From: Comamonas resistens | GTDB lineage: Bacteria; Pseudomonadota; Gammaproteobacteria; Burkholderiales; Burkholderiaceae_C | Direction: 5' to 3' | Length of the DNA stretch: 64,000 bases | NCBI RefSeq assembly: GCF_030064165.1 | Contig: NZ_CP125947.1 | Coordinates: forward strand, 372,001 to 436,000 | Shown here: piece by piece, positions 12,201 through 20,735 of the stretch | Layout: every line of letters begins with the position of its first letter | How positions within the stretch are numbered: position 1 is the first letter of the stretch | Notes under the pieces: model-generated | Database searches by the model: none | The model's input: only the letters and a program-made list of their open reading frames with translations | What the model was told of the DNA's origin: nothing | Program-made: the position numbers and the translations under genes

Positions 12201-12852
12201 GCAGATGCAGCAGTGGCCTTTTGCTGCATCACGCCAGCGCTTGCTGCTGCAGCAAGGCGATCTGGTGCTGGACGACTGGATCGACGGTTTGCGCGAGCGC
12301 GATGACGAGATCACCGCGGGCGACGGCGCCCTGGCCGAGGGCTTTGCACGTTGCTGGTTCTCGCTGGAGCCGCGCGGTCTGCTGAGCAAGGAGCGCGAGC
12401 TGCAGGCCAGCAAGCTGCTGCCGCTGTATGTGCGCAGCCTGGCACTGTCGGCGGCCGGCGGCAAAACGCTGATGGGGGTGATTGCGCGCGACGTCATTGT
12501 CTGGGTTGTGCCGCTGGAGGTGGAGGACGCCCGCCAGCAGTTGCTGGCCTTGATGCAGCTGTGGCTGCAAGGCCAGAACGAGCCGCTGCCCCTGCCTTTG
12601 CGCAGCGCTGTAGCGGCTGCCAATGATGATTTGCGGGCGGCCGCTCAGGCCTACGAAGGCGGATTTATGAGTCCGGGTGAATGCGAAGACCCAAGCTGGG
12701 CGCGCTGCTTTCCGGGCTGGGAAGATTTGATCGCCGATCTGCGCTTTGAGTCCTTGGCCAAGCAGGTCTATGGCCCGCTGCATGACTGGCTGGACGCCCA
12801 TGTCACCACCGACGCGTTGCCGGAAATGCAAACCCAAGGAGAGCAGGCATGA
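9283..12852 (+). CDS. recC: Exodeoxyribonuclease V subunit gamma (RecC)
   Basis: A 1189-aa RecC subunit of the RecBCD helicase-nuclease, which processes double-strand breaks and recognises the recombination hotspot. The N-terminus has the inactive helicase-like start of RecC (LIALHGNRTEAL, VLVQSNGMAEWFK). The typical RecC segment MRAIPFEVVCLLGMNDGDYPR occurs near residue 710, followed by RPGDRARRDDDR. The start is GTG 9283 with a perfect AGGAGG at 9271-9276. The stop overlaps the recB start. Unlike in E. coli, no ptrA lies between recC and recB. Residues 565-580 form a Gln/Ala/Ser-rich linker (AQAAQSQARSQAPSQA). Confidence 0.97.
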   Translation: MAAHWQPGLIALHGNRTEALADTVLAWLAAHPLAALEPEIVLVQSNGMAEWFKMRMAEQQGVCAAAQVELPARFVWRSYRQILGKQEVPRESPLDKTPMTWRLMRLLPQCLHEPAFAPIANFLRPGEPQRLLQLAGRLADLFDQYQIYRADWLAAWEQGEDVLRTPGKPDAPVPEGQLWQPMLWRKVLAELDETERSATRPALLARILEALESGRQPVTPLARRVVVFGMSQMPLALMQFLSGIARHSQVLIAVPNPCRFHWADAIDGRELLRQQRRRHADKGGKDLAQIPLEAMHAHAHPLLAAWGRQSRDYVRQLDAFDTSTDTAVQWNWPRVDVFEETDADDLAQAPLLQQVQQRIRDLVPLSEHPALEIPAADDSIVFHRAHGLVRELEVLHDQLLQWLAQPAAGEKAGLTPRDVVVMLPAIEEAAPAIRAVFGQYGRHDARHIPFDIADVGARTSSPLVTALQWLLKLPQQRCRLSEICDLLDVPAVAARVGLAADDLPQLTHWMAGAGIRWGLNHAQRAQLGLEACGDPNSAWFGLRRMLLGYASGAAIELQGAGDAQAAQSQARSQAPSQAFAGIEPYDEVGGLTAELAGSLASLLARMLQWWQQAGDTATPFVWAQRFRALLDGFFVAQTDEDQALVSALDTALVRWQSACEQAGFEAEIPLEVAQEAWLQALSEPALNQRFRAGGVTFCTLMPMRAIPFEVVCLLGMNDGDYPRRATRVDFDLMAQPGQQRPGDRARRDDDRQLMLDALLSARRRLYISWAGRHVRDNSEQPPSVLVSQLRDYLAQGWQGDEGDLLAQRTWQHPLQPFSRRYFEQASGLSTFAREWHAAHQQAQAQVLPQMAAYEPDPEVPLTLARLTDFLRNPARSFLRHRLLVRFEQEDEVVEDDELFTVDGLTAYGLVQQLQQGVRTQLAQADGAVDVPGQVRRNVQRLARAGVLPLAGLGEREAQVLQAQTTPSLQAWQQQMQQWPFAASRQRLLLQQGDLVLDDWIDGLRERDDEITAGDGALAEGFARCWFSLEPRGLLSKERELQASKLLPLYVRSLALSAAGGKTLMGVIARDVIVWVVPLEVEDARQQLLALMQLWLQGQNEPLPLPLRSAVAAANDDLRAAAQAYEGGFMSPGECEDPSWARCFPGWEDLIADLRFESLAKQVYGPLHDWLDAHVTTDALPEMQTQGEQA

Positions 12853-15800
12853 GCGCGCCGGCCCAACAAGTTAGCAGCCATGTGCTGCAGCCCCTGCAGT
12901 TTCCGCTCTGGGGATCGCGCCTGATTGAAGCCAGTGCCGGCACGGGCAAGACCTGGACGATTGCTGCGCTATACCTGCGGCTGGTGCTGGGCCATGGCGC
13001 CGAGAACGGTTTTGCCAGGCCGCTGACGCCGCCCGAGATTCTGGTCATGACCTTTACCCGTGCGGCCACGCGCGAATTGTCCGACCGGGTGCGGGCGCGT
13101 CTGATCGAAGCGGTGCAATGCTTTCGAGGCGAAGCCGAACCCGAGGCACACGACCAGTTTCTACGCGATTTGCGCGACGCCTATGCGCCGGGCGCAGAGC
13201 GCGATAAGGCGGCCTGGCGGCTCGATATGGCGGCACAGTGCATGGACGATGCCGCCATTCACACCATTGACGCCTGGTGCCAGCGCATGCTGCGCGAGCA
13301 CGCGTTTGACAGCGGCAATCTGTTCGACGAGACGCTGGAAGCCGATGAAAGCCAGCGTCAGCTGGAGGCTGCTCAGGACTACTGGCGCCAGCAGTGCTAC
13401 CCGCTGTCGGGCGAGGTGCTGGAAGAGGTACTCAAGGTCTGGCCCAGCGTGAATGCGCTGGTGAAAGATATGCAATCGCTGCTGCGTGAAAACGTGCCGC
13501 ACACCCATGCCGATTTACAGCTGGGTTCCTTGGTCGATACCGCGCTGCAGCAGCAAAAAGCGCAGTTGCAGGCTCTGAGCGAAGGCTGGGCCGACAAAGC
13601 CCTGCGCCTGGAGGACTGGCTGGACGGCCAGCTGGCCAACAACAAGAGCGCCTGGAACGGGCTCAAGCTGCGCCAGGCCAATTACAAGGGCTGGCTCAAG
13701 ACGCTGCGCGACTGGGCCGCGGCGCCGAATCTGGCGCTGGAACAAGCGCTGAAAACCGGGGCCAAGCGCCTGATTCCGGCGGGGCTGGACGAAGCCCGCA
13801 AGGGCGATGCCCCGGTGGACTTGCCGCCCGAGTCGCAGGCACTGGAGCAACTGCTGCTGCAACTGGCAGCCATTCCAAGCTTTGCCAGCCAGCTGCGCCT
13901 GCATGCGGCGCAGCATGTGCAGCAGCGCCTGCTGTGGATCAAGCGCCAGGCCGGCACCTTTGGCTTTGCCGATATGCTGCAGCGCCTGGATACAGCGCTG
14001 GCGGGCGATAACGGCGCCGCGCTGAGGGACAGCATTCTGGCCCAGTACCCGGCGGCCTTGATTGACGAGTTTCAGGACACATCGCCGCTGCAATACCGCT
14101 TGTTCGACCAGGTCTACCGCACGGCCCATAACGCAGAAGACCGCGCCCGGGACAGCGCGCTGCTGCTGATTGGCGACCCCAAGCAGTCCATCTATGGCTT
14201 TCGCGGTGCCGACATTTACAGCTATCTGCAGGCCCGCCAGTCCACCGAGGGGCGGCACTATGTGCTGGACACCAATTACCGCTCGACCGAAGCGCTGGTC
14301 GATGCCGTCAACCAGTGGTTTGCGCAGGCGGAGCAGCGCCCCGGAGAGGGGGCGTTCATGTTCCGCGCGGGGCACAGCAATCCGCTGCCCTTTGAGCCCG
14401 TGAAGGCCCAGGGCCGCGGCGAGATGCTGGTGCAAGCCAGCCAGCCCGTACCGGCGCTGACGATTGCCTGGGACGGCAGCGGTGGCGAGCCGTTGAGCAA
14501 TGACGAGATACGCCGCCGGGGCGCAGAATTCTGCGCCAGCCAGATCGTGCACTGGCTGATGGATGAGACGGCGGGCTTTGCCAGAAAAGGGCAAGAGCTG
14601 CAGCGCATTCGCCCCGCCGATATTGCCGTGCTGGTGCGCACCGGCAAGGAGGCTGCTGCCGTGCGGCGGGCGCTGGCCAAGCGGTCGGTGGCATCGGTTT
14701 ATCTATCGGACCAGGACTCGGTGTTTGCCAGCGGCGAAGCGCAGGACCTGCTGCTGTGGCTGCGTGCCGTGGCAGCGCCGCTCGATGGGCTGGCCGTGCG
14801 GGCAGGTCTGGCGACGCCGATGATGGACCTGTCTTTTGACGAACTGGCCTGGCTGGCCAGCGATGACGAGGCTTTCGATGCGCGCAGCGAGCAGATGAAG
14901 GAGTTGCACAGCGTCTGGCTGCGCCTGGGCGTGCTGGCCATGCTGCGCCAGACCTTGTATCGCTTCAACCTGCCTGCGCGCTGGCTGCTGAAAACCGGTG
15001 GTGAGAGGCGTTTGACCAACTATCTGCACCTGGCCGAGTTGCTGCAAAGTGCTGGCGCCCAGCTGGAGGGTGAGCAGGCGCTGATCCGCTGGCTGGCCAC
15101 GCAGATCGAGTCCCCGGGCGCGACGGGGGACGCCCAGATCGTGCGGCTGGAGTCGGATGCAGATCTGGTCAAGGTCGTCACCATCCACAAGAGCAAGGGC
15201 CTTGAATATCCGGTGGTCTGCCTGCCGTTTGGCGGCAGCTTCAGGTCATTGGACAACAAGGCCGCTTATCTGTCGCTGCCGGTGCAAGGCGAATATGGCC
15301 CGGCGCGCGAGCTGGTGCTGGACTATGACGGCGCGCAACTGGCCCGGGCCGACAAGGAGCGTCTGCGCGAAGACCTGCGCCTGCTCTATGTGGCGCTGAC
15401 CCGGCCGCGCCATGCGCTGTGGATGGGCCTGGCCCCCATGAAACGGGGGCACAGCAAAAGCTGCGCCAACGAACAGGGTGCAGCGGGCTATCTGCTTGCC
15501 GGAGATGCTTCGCAATCTGTAGCGGGCTGGCGTGCCAGCATTGAGATCCTGAGCCAGCAATGCGCGCATATCAGCGTGCTGGACTTGCCGCCGGAGCTGC
15601 CGCTGCTGCAGCGCTATGTGCCCGCGCAGGAGCTGCCTGCGCTGCAGGGCGCGCCGGTGTACACGGCGGAGTTCGACCGCCGCTGGGGCATTGGCAGCTT
15701 CTCGTCGCTGACCCGTGCCATGGCGGCCCCCAGCCTGCCCGTGCTGGCCGTGGCGGCCATCAGCCCTGCCGAGGACGAGCGGCAGATGCAGCGCGAAGAA

Positions 15801-16649
15801 GACTCTTTGCTGGATCTGAGCGCCTTGCCCATGACCGCAGGGGCGCGCAGCAGCGCCGCCGTGTGGCATAGATTCATGCGCGGCCCGGTGGTGGGCAACT
15901 TCCTGCACGACCAGATGGAGTGGCTGGCCGGTGAAGGCTTTGCGCTGTCCGAGCAGGATGATGCCGAAGTCTCCGACCCTGTGAACGCCTCTTTGAGTAC
16001 CCGTTTGAGCACTCGTTTGCTGCGCCGCTGCGAGCGCGCAGGCCGCAAGGATCAGGCCGCCGATGTGTTGCAGTGGCTGCGCGCCGTGGTGCACCAGCCG
16101 CTGCGGCCGCTGGGCGTGACGCTGGCTGATCTGGGCGCGCAGGATGCCCTGCTGGCCGAGATGGAGTTCTGGCTGCCCGCGCAGCGCCTGTCGGCCCAGC
16201 GCATCGACGTCCTGTGCCGCGAACATATATTGCCCGGCCAGCCGCGCCCGGTGCTGCCCGAGCGCGAGCTGCACGGCATGCTCATGGGCTTTGCCGACCT
16301 GGTGTTCTGTCATGCGGGCCGTTACTGGGTGCTTGATTACAAGACCAACCATCTGGGGAGCGAGGCTGCGGCCTATACGCCCGATGCGCTGGCCGGCGCC
16401 ATGCTGGAGCACCGCTACGACGTGCAGGCCGCGCTCTACCTGCTGGCACTGCATCGCTTGCTGCAAAGCCGGCTTGGCGATGCCTATGAGCCTGCGCAGC
16501 ACCTGGGCGGTGCGCTCTACTTTTTCATGCGCGGCATCGATGGCGAGGCCCAAGGCATGCATGTGCTGCCAGCGCCGCTGGCATTGCTGCAAGCGCTGGA
16601 TGCGCTGCTCGGAGGCAGTGCCGAACCCGTACAGGAGATGCTGCCATGA
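12849..16649 (+). CDS. recB: Exodeoxyribonuclease V subunit beta (RecB)
   Basis: A 1266-aa UvrD-type 3'-5' helicase with a C-terminal nuclease domain. Walker A is SAGTGKT with K34. Motif II is LIDEFQDTSPLQ, motif III is IGDPKQSIYGFRG, motif V is VTIHKSKGLEYPVV and motif VI is LLYVALTRPRHAL. The nuclease centre is near the C-terminus, with D1163 and K1165 in VLDYKTN and an upstream acidic residue in LMGFADLVF. It overlaps recC and recD by ATGA junctions, so the three subunits are probably translated together. Confidence 0.98.
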   Translation: MSAPAQQVSSHVLQPLQFPLWGSRLIEASAGTGKTWTIAALYLRLVLGHGAENGFARPLTPPEILVMTFTRAATRELSDRVRARLIEAVQCFRGEAEPEAHDQFLRDLRDAYAPGAERDKAAWRLDMAAQCMDDAAIHTIDAWCQRMLREHAFDSGNLFDETLEADESQRQLEAAQDYWRQQCYPLSGEVLEEVLKVWPSVNALVKDMQSLLRENVPHTHADLQLGSLVDTALQQQKAQLQALSEGWADKALRLEDWLDGQLANNKSAWNGLKLRQANYKGWLKTLRDWAAAPNLALEQALKTGAKRLIPAGLDEARKGDAPVDLPPESQALEQLLLQLAAIPSFASQLRLHAAQHVQQRLLWIKRQAGTFGFADMLQRLDTALAGDNGAALRDSILAQYPAALIDEFQDTSPLQYRLFDQVYRTAHNAEDRARDSALLLIGDPKQSIYGFRGADIYSYLQARQSTEGRHYVLDTNYRSTEALVDAVNQWFAQAEQRPGEGAFMFRAGHSNPLPFEPVKAQGRGEMLVQASQPVPALTIAWDGSGGEPLSNDEIRRRGAEFCASQIVHWLMDETAGFARKGQELQRIRPADIAVLVRTGKEAAAVRRALAKRSVASVYLSDQDSVFASGEAQDLLLWLRAVAAPLDGLAVRAGLATPMMDLSFDELAWLASDDEAFDARSEQMKELHSVWLRLGVLAMLRQTLYRFNLPARWLLKTGGERRLTNYLHLAELLQSAGAQLEGEQALIRWLATQIESPGATGDAQIVRLESDADLVKVVTIHKSKGLEYPVVCLPFGGSFRSLDNKAAYLSLPVQGEYGPARELVLDYDGAQLARADKERLREDLRLLYVALTRPRHALWMGLAPMKRGHSKSCANEQGAAGYLLAGDASQSVAGWRASIEILSQQCAHISVLDLPPELPLLQRYVPAQELPALQGAPVYTAEFDRRWGIGSFSSLTRAMAAPSLPVLAVAAISPAEDERQMQREEDSLLDLSALPMTAGARSSAAVWHRFMRGPVVGNFLHDQMEWLAGEGFALSEQDDAEVSDPVNASLSTRLSTRLLRRCERAGRKDQAADVLQWLRAVVHQPLRPLGVTLADLGAQDALLAEMEFWLPAQRLSAQRIDVLCREHILPGQPRPVLPERELHGMLMGFADLVFCHAGRYWVLDYKTNHLGSEAAAYTPDALAGAMLEHRYDVQAALYLLALHRLLQSRLGDAYEPAQHLGGALYFFMRGIDGEAQGMHVLPAPLALLQALDALLGGSAEPVQEMLP

Positions 16650-18763
16650 GGGGGCGCCGCAGAACCGATCTGCAGACACTGGATCTGTTTGCAGACCATG
16701 AATCCAGCGCTACATCTGGCGATGAAGCTGTCACGGTATTGAGCCGCGCCGATCTGCTGACCGCGCTGGAGCGCCTGGCTGATGCCGGCCTGCTGCGCCG
16801 CCTGGACAGCGCACTGGCCGCCTTCGTCGCTGCCCAGGATGCGGAGGCCGAACCCGCCTTGCTGGTAGCAACGGTCGTGCTGGCGCAGATGGAAGGCCGC
16901 GGCCACAGCTGTCTGCCGCTGGCCGCGTTACCTGCCAATCCCAATGAAATCCTGGGTTGGCCCAAAGAAGCTATGCCTGTACAGCTATCACTGTGGGAGC
17001 AACTGCCAGCCACACTGGACGGCTGGCTGCAGGCTTTGCGCCGCAGCCCTGTGGTGCGCGTCATGCGTGGGGTCAATGGCGACGCGTCGGCGCCCGATCT
17101 GGGCCAGCCGCTGGTGCTGCTCGATGACCCCGCGCCGCTGCTCTATCTGCGTCGCTATTGGGACTATGAGCGCAGCGTGGCCGCGCAGATTGCGCAGCGC
17201 ACGGCCGCAGACGGTGCAGCTCTGGATGAGGCTCTGGTCAGGCGCTGGCTGGACAGCTTGTTCAGTGCATCCACCAGCCAGCCGGACTGGCAAAAACTGG
17301 CTTGCGCGCTAGCCTTGCGCGGGCGGATGTCCGTCATCACCGGCGGCCCCGGCACGGGCAAGACCTATACGGCGGCCCGTCTGCTGGCTCTGCTGTTTGC
17401 CACGGCTCCCGATGCCGCCCAGTTGCGTGTGGCGCTGGCAGCGCCCACGGGCAAGGCGGCAGCAAGGCTCAAGCAGTCCATTGACACCTCTTTGCTGGAG
17501 CTGAAAACCGCTGTCGGCGATGCTCTCGACCTTGAGGCCCTGGTGCAGCGCATGGGGGCGGCACGCACCTTGCACTCGCTGCTGGGCGCCAGGCCCGATA
17601 CGCGGCGCTTTGCCCACCATGCGGGCAATCCGCTCGATGTGGATGTGCTCATCGTCGATGAGGCCTCCATGATCCATCTGGAAATGATGGCCGCGCTGCT
17701 GCAGGCCCTGCCGCCTACGGCGCGTTTGATCCTGCTGGGCGACAAGGACCAGCTGGCCTCGGTGGAGGCGGGAGCCGTGCTTGGCGACCTCTGCCGCGAT
17801 GCCCAGCAGGGCCATTACTCGGACGACACCCTGGCCTATGCGCAGCGCGTGGCGGGTCTGCTGTTGCCTGCGCAGTTCATGGCCGTCAGTCCGGCGCTGC
17901 AGCTTCCTCAACCTCTTGCCCAGCACACCGTCATGCTGCGCGAAAGCCGCCGCTTTGGCGGCCCCATAGGCCAGCTGGCGCTGGCCGTCAATGCCGGTGA
18001 TGCGCCGGGCGCCATGGGCCTGCTGCGCGCCCAGACCCAGTCCGGCCTGAATGCCGAGCTCTGGGCCCGTGAAGGCGGCGAGGTGGAGGCCGTGGTGCGC
18101 AGCGCCGTGCAGGGGCGCGGCACGGCGGCCAGTTATGCAGCCTATGCCAAGGTGCTGGCGCAAGGCATGAAGACCGGCTTTGACAGCGACGCGGCTCACC
18201 AGCAGTGGGTGGCCCAGGTGCTTCAGGCCTTTGACCGCTACCGGCTGCTGTGCGCCGTGCGCGAAGGCCCCTGGGGCGTGACCGGTCTGAATCGCGCGGT
18301 GGAGGCGGCGCTGCACGCAAGCGGCGCCATCCGCAAGGACGGCGAATGGTATGCGGGTCGCCCCGTCATGGTCACACGCAATGATGGGCAGCTGGGCGTG
18401 TTCAACGGCGATATCGGCATGGCCCTGCCCAGTTTTGCCGACCCCAGGCGTCTGCGTGCGTATTTCATGCAGGGCGAGAAGCTGCACGCAGTCAGCACCG
18501 CACGGCTGGCCCATGTGGAAACGGCGTTTGCGATGACGGTGCACAAAAGCCAGGGTTCGGAGTTCGAGCACACGGCCCTGGTGCTGGCCGCCCAGGGCGG
18601 CAACATGCTCAGCCGGGAGCTGGTCTACACCGGCATCACGCGGGCGCGGCAGGCGTTTTCGCTATGGTCGGAGCTGCCGGGTCTGCTGGTGTCGGCCATG
18701 GGCAGTCCTACGCAGCGCAGCAGTGGGTTGTTGCGGTTTCTGGAGGGGGTGGTGCCTGGTTAA
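16646..18763 (+). CDS. recD: Exodeoxyribonuclease V subunit alpha (RecD)
   Basis: A 705-aa superfamily 1 5'-3' helicase subunit. Walker A is GGPGTGKT with K239. Motif II is VLIVDEASM, motif III is LLGDKDQLASVEAGAVLG, and the C-terminal motifs are MTVHKSQGSEF and VYTGITRARQ. The N-terminal 190 residues are the RecD-type domain that contacts RecBC. The protein is about 100 residues longer than E. coli RecD. ATG 16646 overlaps the recB stop. Convergent with the ferredoxin gene; the short gap holds a small hairpin (GGCTTG/CAAGCC at 18767-18782) without a T-run. Confidence 0.97.
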   Translation: MRGRRRTDLQTLDLFADHESSATSGDEAVTVLSRADLLTALERLADAGLLRRLDSALAAFVAAQDAEAEPALLVATVVLAQMEGRGHSCLPLAALPANPNEILGWPKEAMPVQLSLWEQLPATLDGWLQALRRSPVVRVMRGVNGDASAPDLGQPLVLLDDPAPLLYLRRYWDYERSVAAQIAQRTAADGAALDEALVRRWLDSLFSASTSQPDWQKLACALALRGRMSVITGGPGTGKTYTAARLLALLFATAPDAAQLRVALAAPTGKAAARLKQSIDTSLLELKTAVGDALDLEALVQRMGAARTLHSLLGARPDTRRFAHHAGNPLDVDVLIVDEASMIHLEMMAALLQALPPTARLILLGDKDQLASVEAGAVLGDLCRDAQQGHYSDDTLAYAQRVAGLLLPAQFMAVSPALQLPQPLAQHTVMLRESRRFGGPIGQLALAVNAGDAPGAMGLLRAQTQSGLNAELWAREGGEVEAVVRSAVQGRGTAASYAAYAKVLAQGMKTGFDSDAAHQQWVAQVLQAFDRYRLLCAVREGPWGVTGLNRAVEAALHASGAIRKDGEWYAGRPVMVTRNDGQLGVFNGDIGMALPSFADPRRLRAYFMQGEKLHAVSTARLAHVETAFAMTVHKSQGSEFEHTALVLAAQGGNMLSRELVYTGITRARQAFSLWSELPGLLVSAMGSPTQRSSGLLRFLEGVVPG

Positions 18764-18800
18764 GGGCTTGTCCTCAAGCCGTTGCATGGGCCTGGCAAGA

Positions 18801-19034
18801 TCAGTGCTTGCCAATCTTCACCATCTGAATCGCGTCAAACGGGCAGCGCACGGCACACAGGGCACAGCCCGTGCAGCCTGGCGCGTCATGCAAGGTGGAA
18901 CGCTTGGGGCCGAACCCTGTAGGACTTTGAACCTGCAGCGACAGCACATGGGGCGGGCACACCCCTATGCACCAGCCGCAGCCCGTGCAGCGCTGGGGAT
19001 CGATTTCGGGTAGTGCCTTGCGCGGGGCTGGCAT
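18801..19034 (-). CDS. Small 2[4Fe-4S] ferredoxin
   Basis: A 77-aa electron carrier with two complete cluster motifs, CTGCGWCIGVCP near residue 16 and CTGCALCAVRCP near residue 54. Each has the CxxCxxCxxxCP form of bacterial ferredoxins. The cysteine spacing predicts two low-potential [4Fe-4S] clusters. Its start lies 5 bases from the end of the VOC gene, so the GST, VOC and ferredoxin genes are probably transcribed together. No redox partner is encoded beside it. Confidence 0.9.
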   Translation of the reverse strand: MPAPRKALPEIDPQRCTGCGWCIGVCPPHVLSLQVQSPTGFGPKRSTLHDAPGCTGCALCAVRCPFDAIQMVKIGKH

Positions 19035-19039
19035 GGGTT

Positions 19040-19453
19040 TCAGTGCTCGTAGACCGCTTCCCAGCTGGCAAAACCCTTGACCTCGATAGGATTGCCGCTG
19101 GGGTCATGGAAGAACATGGTCCACTGCTCGCCAGGCTCGCCCTCGAAGCGTACCTGCGGCTCCAGTACAAACCGGGTGTTGGCGGCTTTCAGGCGCTCGG
19201 CCAGGGCCATCCAGTCGGGTTTGAGCAGGATCACGCCCAGGTGGGGCATGGGCACCATGTGGTTGCCGACCTTGCCGGTATTGGCCACGGCAAAGGGCTG
19301 GCCCAGGTGCAGGGAAATCTGGTGGCCGAAGAAGTCGAAGTCGACCCAGGTATCGGTGCTGCGGCCTTCGCGGCAGCCGAGGACGCCGCCGTAGAAGCGG
19401 CGTGCCTCGTCAAGATCGGTCACGTGGTAGGCAAGATGAAACAGGCTTTGCAT
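19040..19453 (-). CDS. VOC-family protein (glyoxalase/dioxygenase fold)
   Basis: A 137-aa vicinal-oxygen-chelate protein made of two beta-alpha-beta-beta-beta units. It starts with LFHLAYHVTDLDEARRFY, where the His is a likely metal ligand. It ends with MFFHDPSGNPIEVK, whose Glu is a second ligand position, and a further His is in HQISLHLGQ. VOC members include glyoxalase I, extradiol dioxygenases and resistance proteins, and nothing here fixes the substrate. It is followed within 5 bases by the ferredoxin gene and lies 43 bases downstream of the GST gene. Confidence 0.85.
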   Translation of the reverse strand: MQSLFHLAYHVTDLDEARRFYGGVLGCREGRSTDTWVDFDFFGHQISLHLGQPFAVANTGKVGNHMVPMPHLGVILLKPDWMALAERLKAANTRFVLEPQVRFEGEPGEQWTMFFHDPSGNPIEVKGFASWEAVYEH

Positions 19454-19496
19454 AGTGATGCAGAAGATAGCACTGCCTGCCTCCTGCCGGGCCGTA

Positions 19497-20156
19497 TCAG
19501 CGCGCGGCCTTGGCCTTCATGTGTTCCATCAGCTCGATGGTGTTGGTCTTGCGGTCGGCGTTGACTTTTTGCACCGTGGGGCGCTCGCCCATGCGGGTCA
19601 GATAGTCGCGCACGGGCAGCTCGGCCAGCAGGTCGGTGCCGCCCATGATCTTGGTGGCACTGCTGATCAGCGGCAGATGCACGATGGCGCTGCAGTCGGC
19701 CAGGCTGAACTGCTCGCCAGCGATGAACGGCATGTCGAAGCGGGCGATCCTGGCGAAGGCGGCAATATTCTTTTTCAGCTGCTCCAGCGTCTTGTCGCGC
19801 GCGGCGTCGCTGACCTTGCCGCCGAAAAAGGCCTGGGGATAGAGGTTGCGCGCCACCAGTTCCAGGTGCAGATTCAGATAGACGCACAGCTCGCGCACCT
19901 TGGCTGCGGCGAACGGGTCGCTGGGCAGCAGAGGTGTGGTGGGCGACAGGGTGTCCACATATTCGATGATGGCGTCGGATTCGCTGATGGCTCCATGCTT
20001 GGTGAGCAAGTAAGGCACTTTGCCCAGGGGGGACTGGTCGGGGTTGGTATCGCCCAGCCAGACCAGTTTTTCCTCGAATGGAATTTGCTTTTCCATCAGG
20101 GCCAGCTTGACCTTGTTGTAGTAATTGCTGGCCGAGAATCCGCACAGAGTCAGCAT
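19497..20156 (-). CDS. Glutathione S-transferase family protein
   Basis: A 219-aa protein with an N-terminal thioredoxin-like domain (residues 1-80). It carries the glutathione-binding features KVPYL (cis-Pro) and ESDAI, followed by an all-helical C-terminal domain (FIAGEQFSLADCSAI). No cysteine is present at the N-terminal active-site position (SASNYYNK), so a Ser or Tyr type enzyme is more likely. ATG 20156 gives the standard family start MLTLCGFSASN; the longer open frame upstream lacks homology and is rejected. The gene is divergent from the DUF2946 gene. Confidence 0.88.
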   Translation of the reverse strand: MLTLCGFSASNYYNKVKLALMEKQIPFEEKLVWLGDTNPDQSPLGKVPYLLTKHGAISESDAIIEYVDTLSPTTPLLPSDPFAAAKVRELCVYLNLHLELVARNLYPQAFFGGKVSDAARDKTLEQLKKNIAAFARIARFDMPFIAGEQFSLADCSAIVHLPLISSATKIMGGTDLLAELPVRDYLTRMGERPTVQKVNADRKTNTIELMEHMKAKAAR

Positions 20157-20266
20157 GCATGTCTCCTTGGTGGTTGGTCGCCTTATTGGCGCTGACATCT
20201 TAGAACGCGGCGGCGACCTCCTCGCGTCGCCAACCGGATAGCGAAAGCTGCTTCTACAATCCGCCC

Positions 20267-20632
20267 ATGCTCTGGCGCGCCCTACAACATCGCACCCTCT
20301 CGGCACGTTGCTTGCTGGCGGCTTGGCTGTGCGTGCTGTTGACCACGGTGGCGGCGCCATTTGCCCAGGCCCAGCTTCCTGCCGGCTGGGAGCCGGTCTG
20401 CAGCGCCACGGGGTCTGCCTTCCGGGTGCCCGGCCCTGTTGCCGCTGATGAGGCTGTGCCACAGGCCCATGGGCTGGACTGCGCGCTATGCCTGCCCATG
20501 CTGGCTCCGCCACCGGCGCGGCAGATTGACGCGGGCTTGCGTCCCCAAACTGCAGTCCTGCCCGAACGAGGGCAGGGCCTGCTGCAGGCTTTTATCTCCA
20601 CCTTGCCGCCGGTACGCGCGCCACCGCTTTAA
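20267..20632 (+). CDS. DUF2946-type secreted cysteine protein
   Basis: A 121-aa protein with an N-terminal signal or membrane segment (residues about 17-36, ending AQA). It has a Cys in the WEPVCSATG segment and a conserved-looking HGLDCALC motif near residue 68. This is the pattern I associate with DUF2946 proteins, which are often encoded next to copper chaperones or TonB-type metal receptors. The next gene is indeed a PCuAC copper chaperone, so a periplasmic metal-related role is inferred. Actual metal binding is not shown by the sequence. Confidence 0.7.
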   Translation: MLWRALQHRTLSARCLLAAWLCVLLTTVAAPFAQAQLPAGWEPVCSATGSAFRVPGPVAADEAVPQAHGLDCALCLPMLAPPPARQIDAGLRPQTAVLPERGQGLLQAFISTLPPVRAPPL

Positions 20633-20645
20633 AAGCTTTCAAAAC

Positions 20646-20662
20646 CATAGCTGCAAGCGCTT
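20646..20662. repeat. Family B palindromic repeat, half copy
   Basis: CATAGCTGCAAGCGCTT matches over 17 bases, in opposite orientation, the stretch at 52093-52109 that encodes part of a signal peptide. No good second arm was found here. Confidence 0.5.
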
Positions 20663-20735
20663 TTCTATAAAGGGTTTGCAATCAATCTGGCTGTGAAAAG
20701 CAGCCTGAATAGTTGTTGAGAATGGAGAAAGTTTC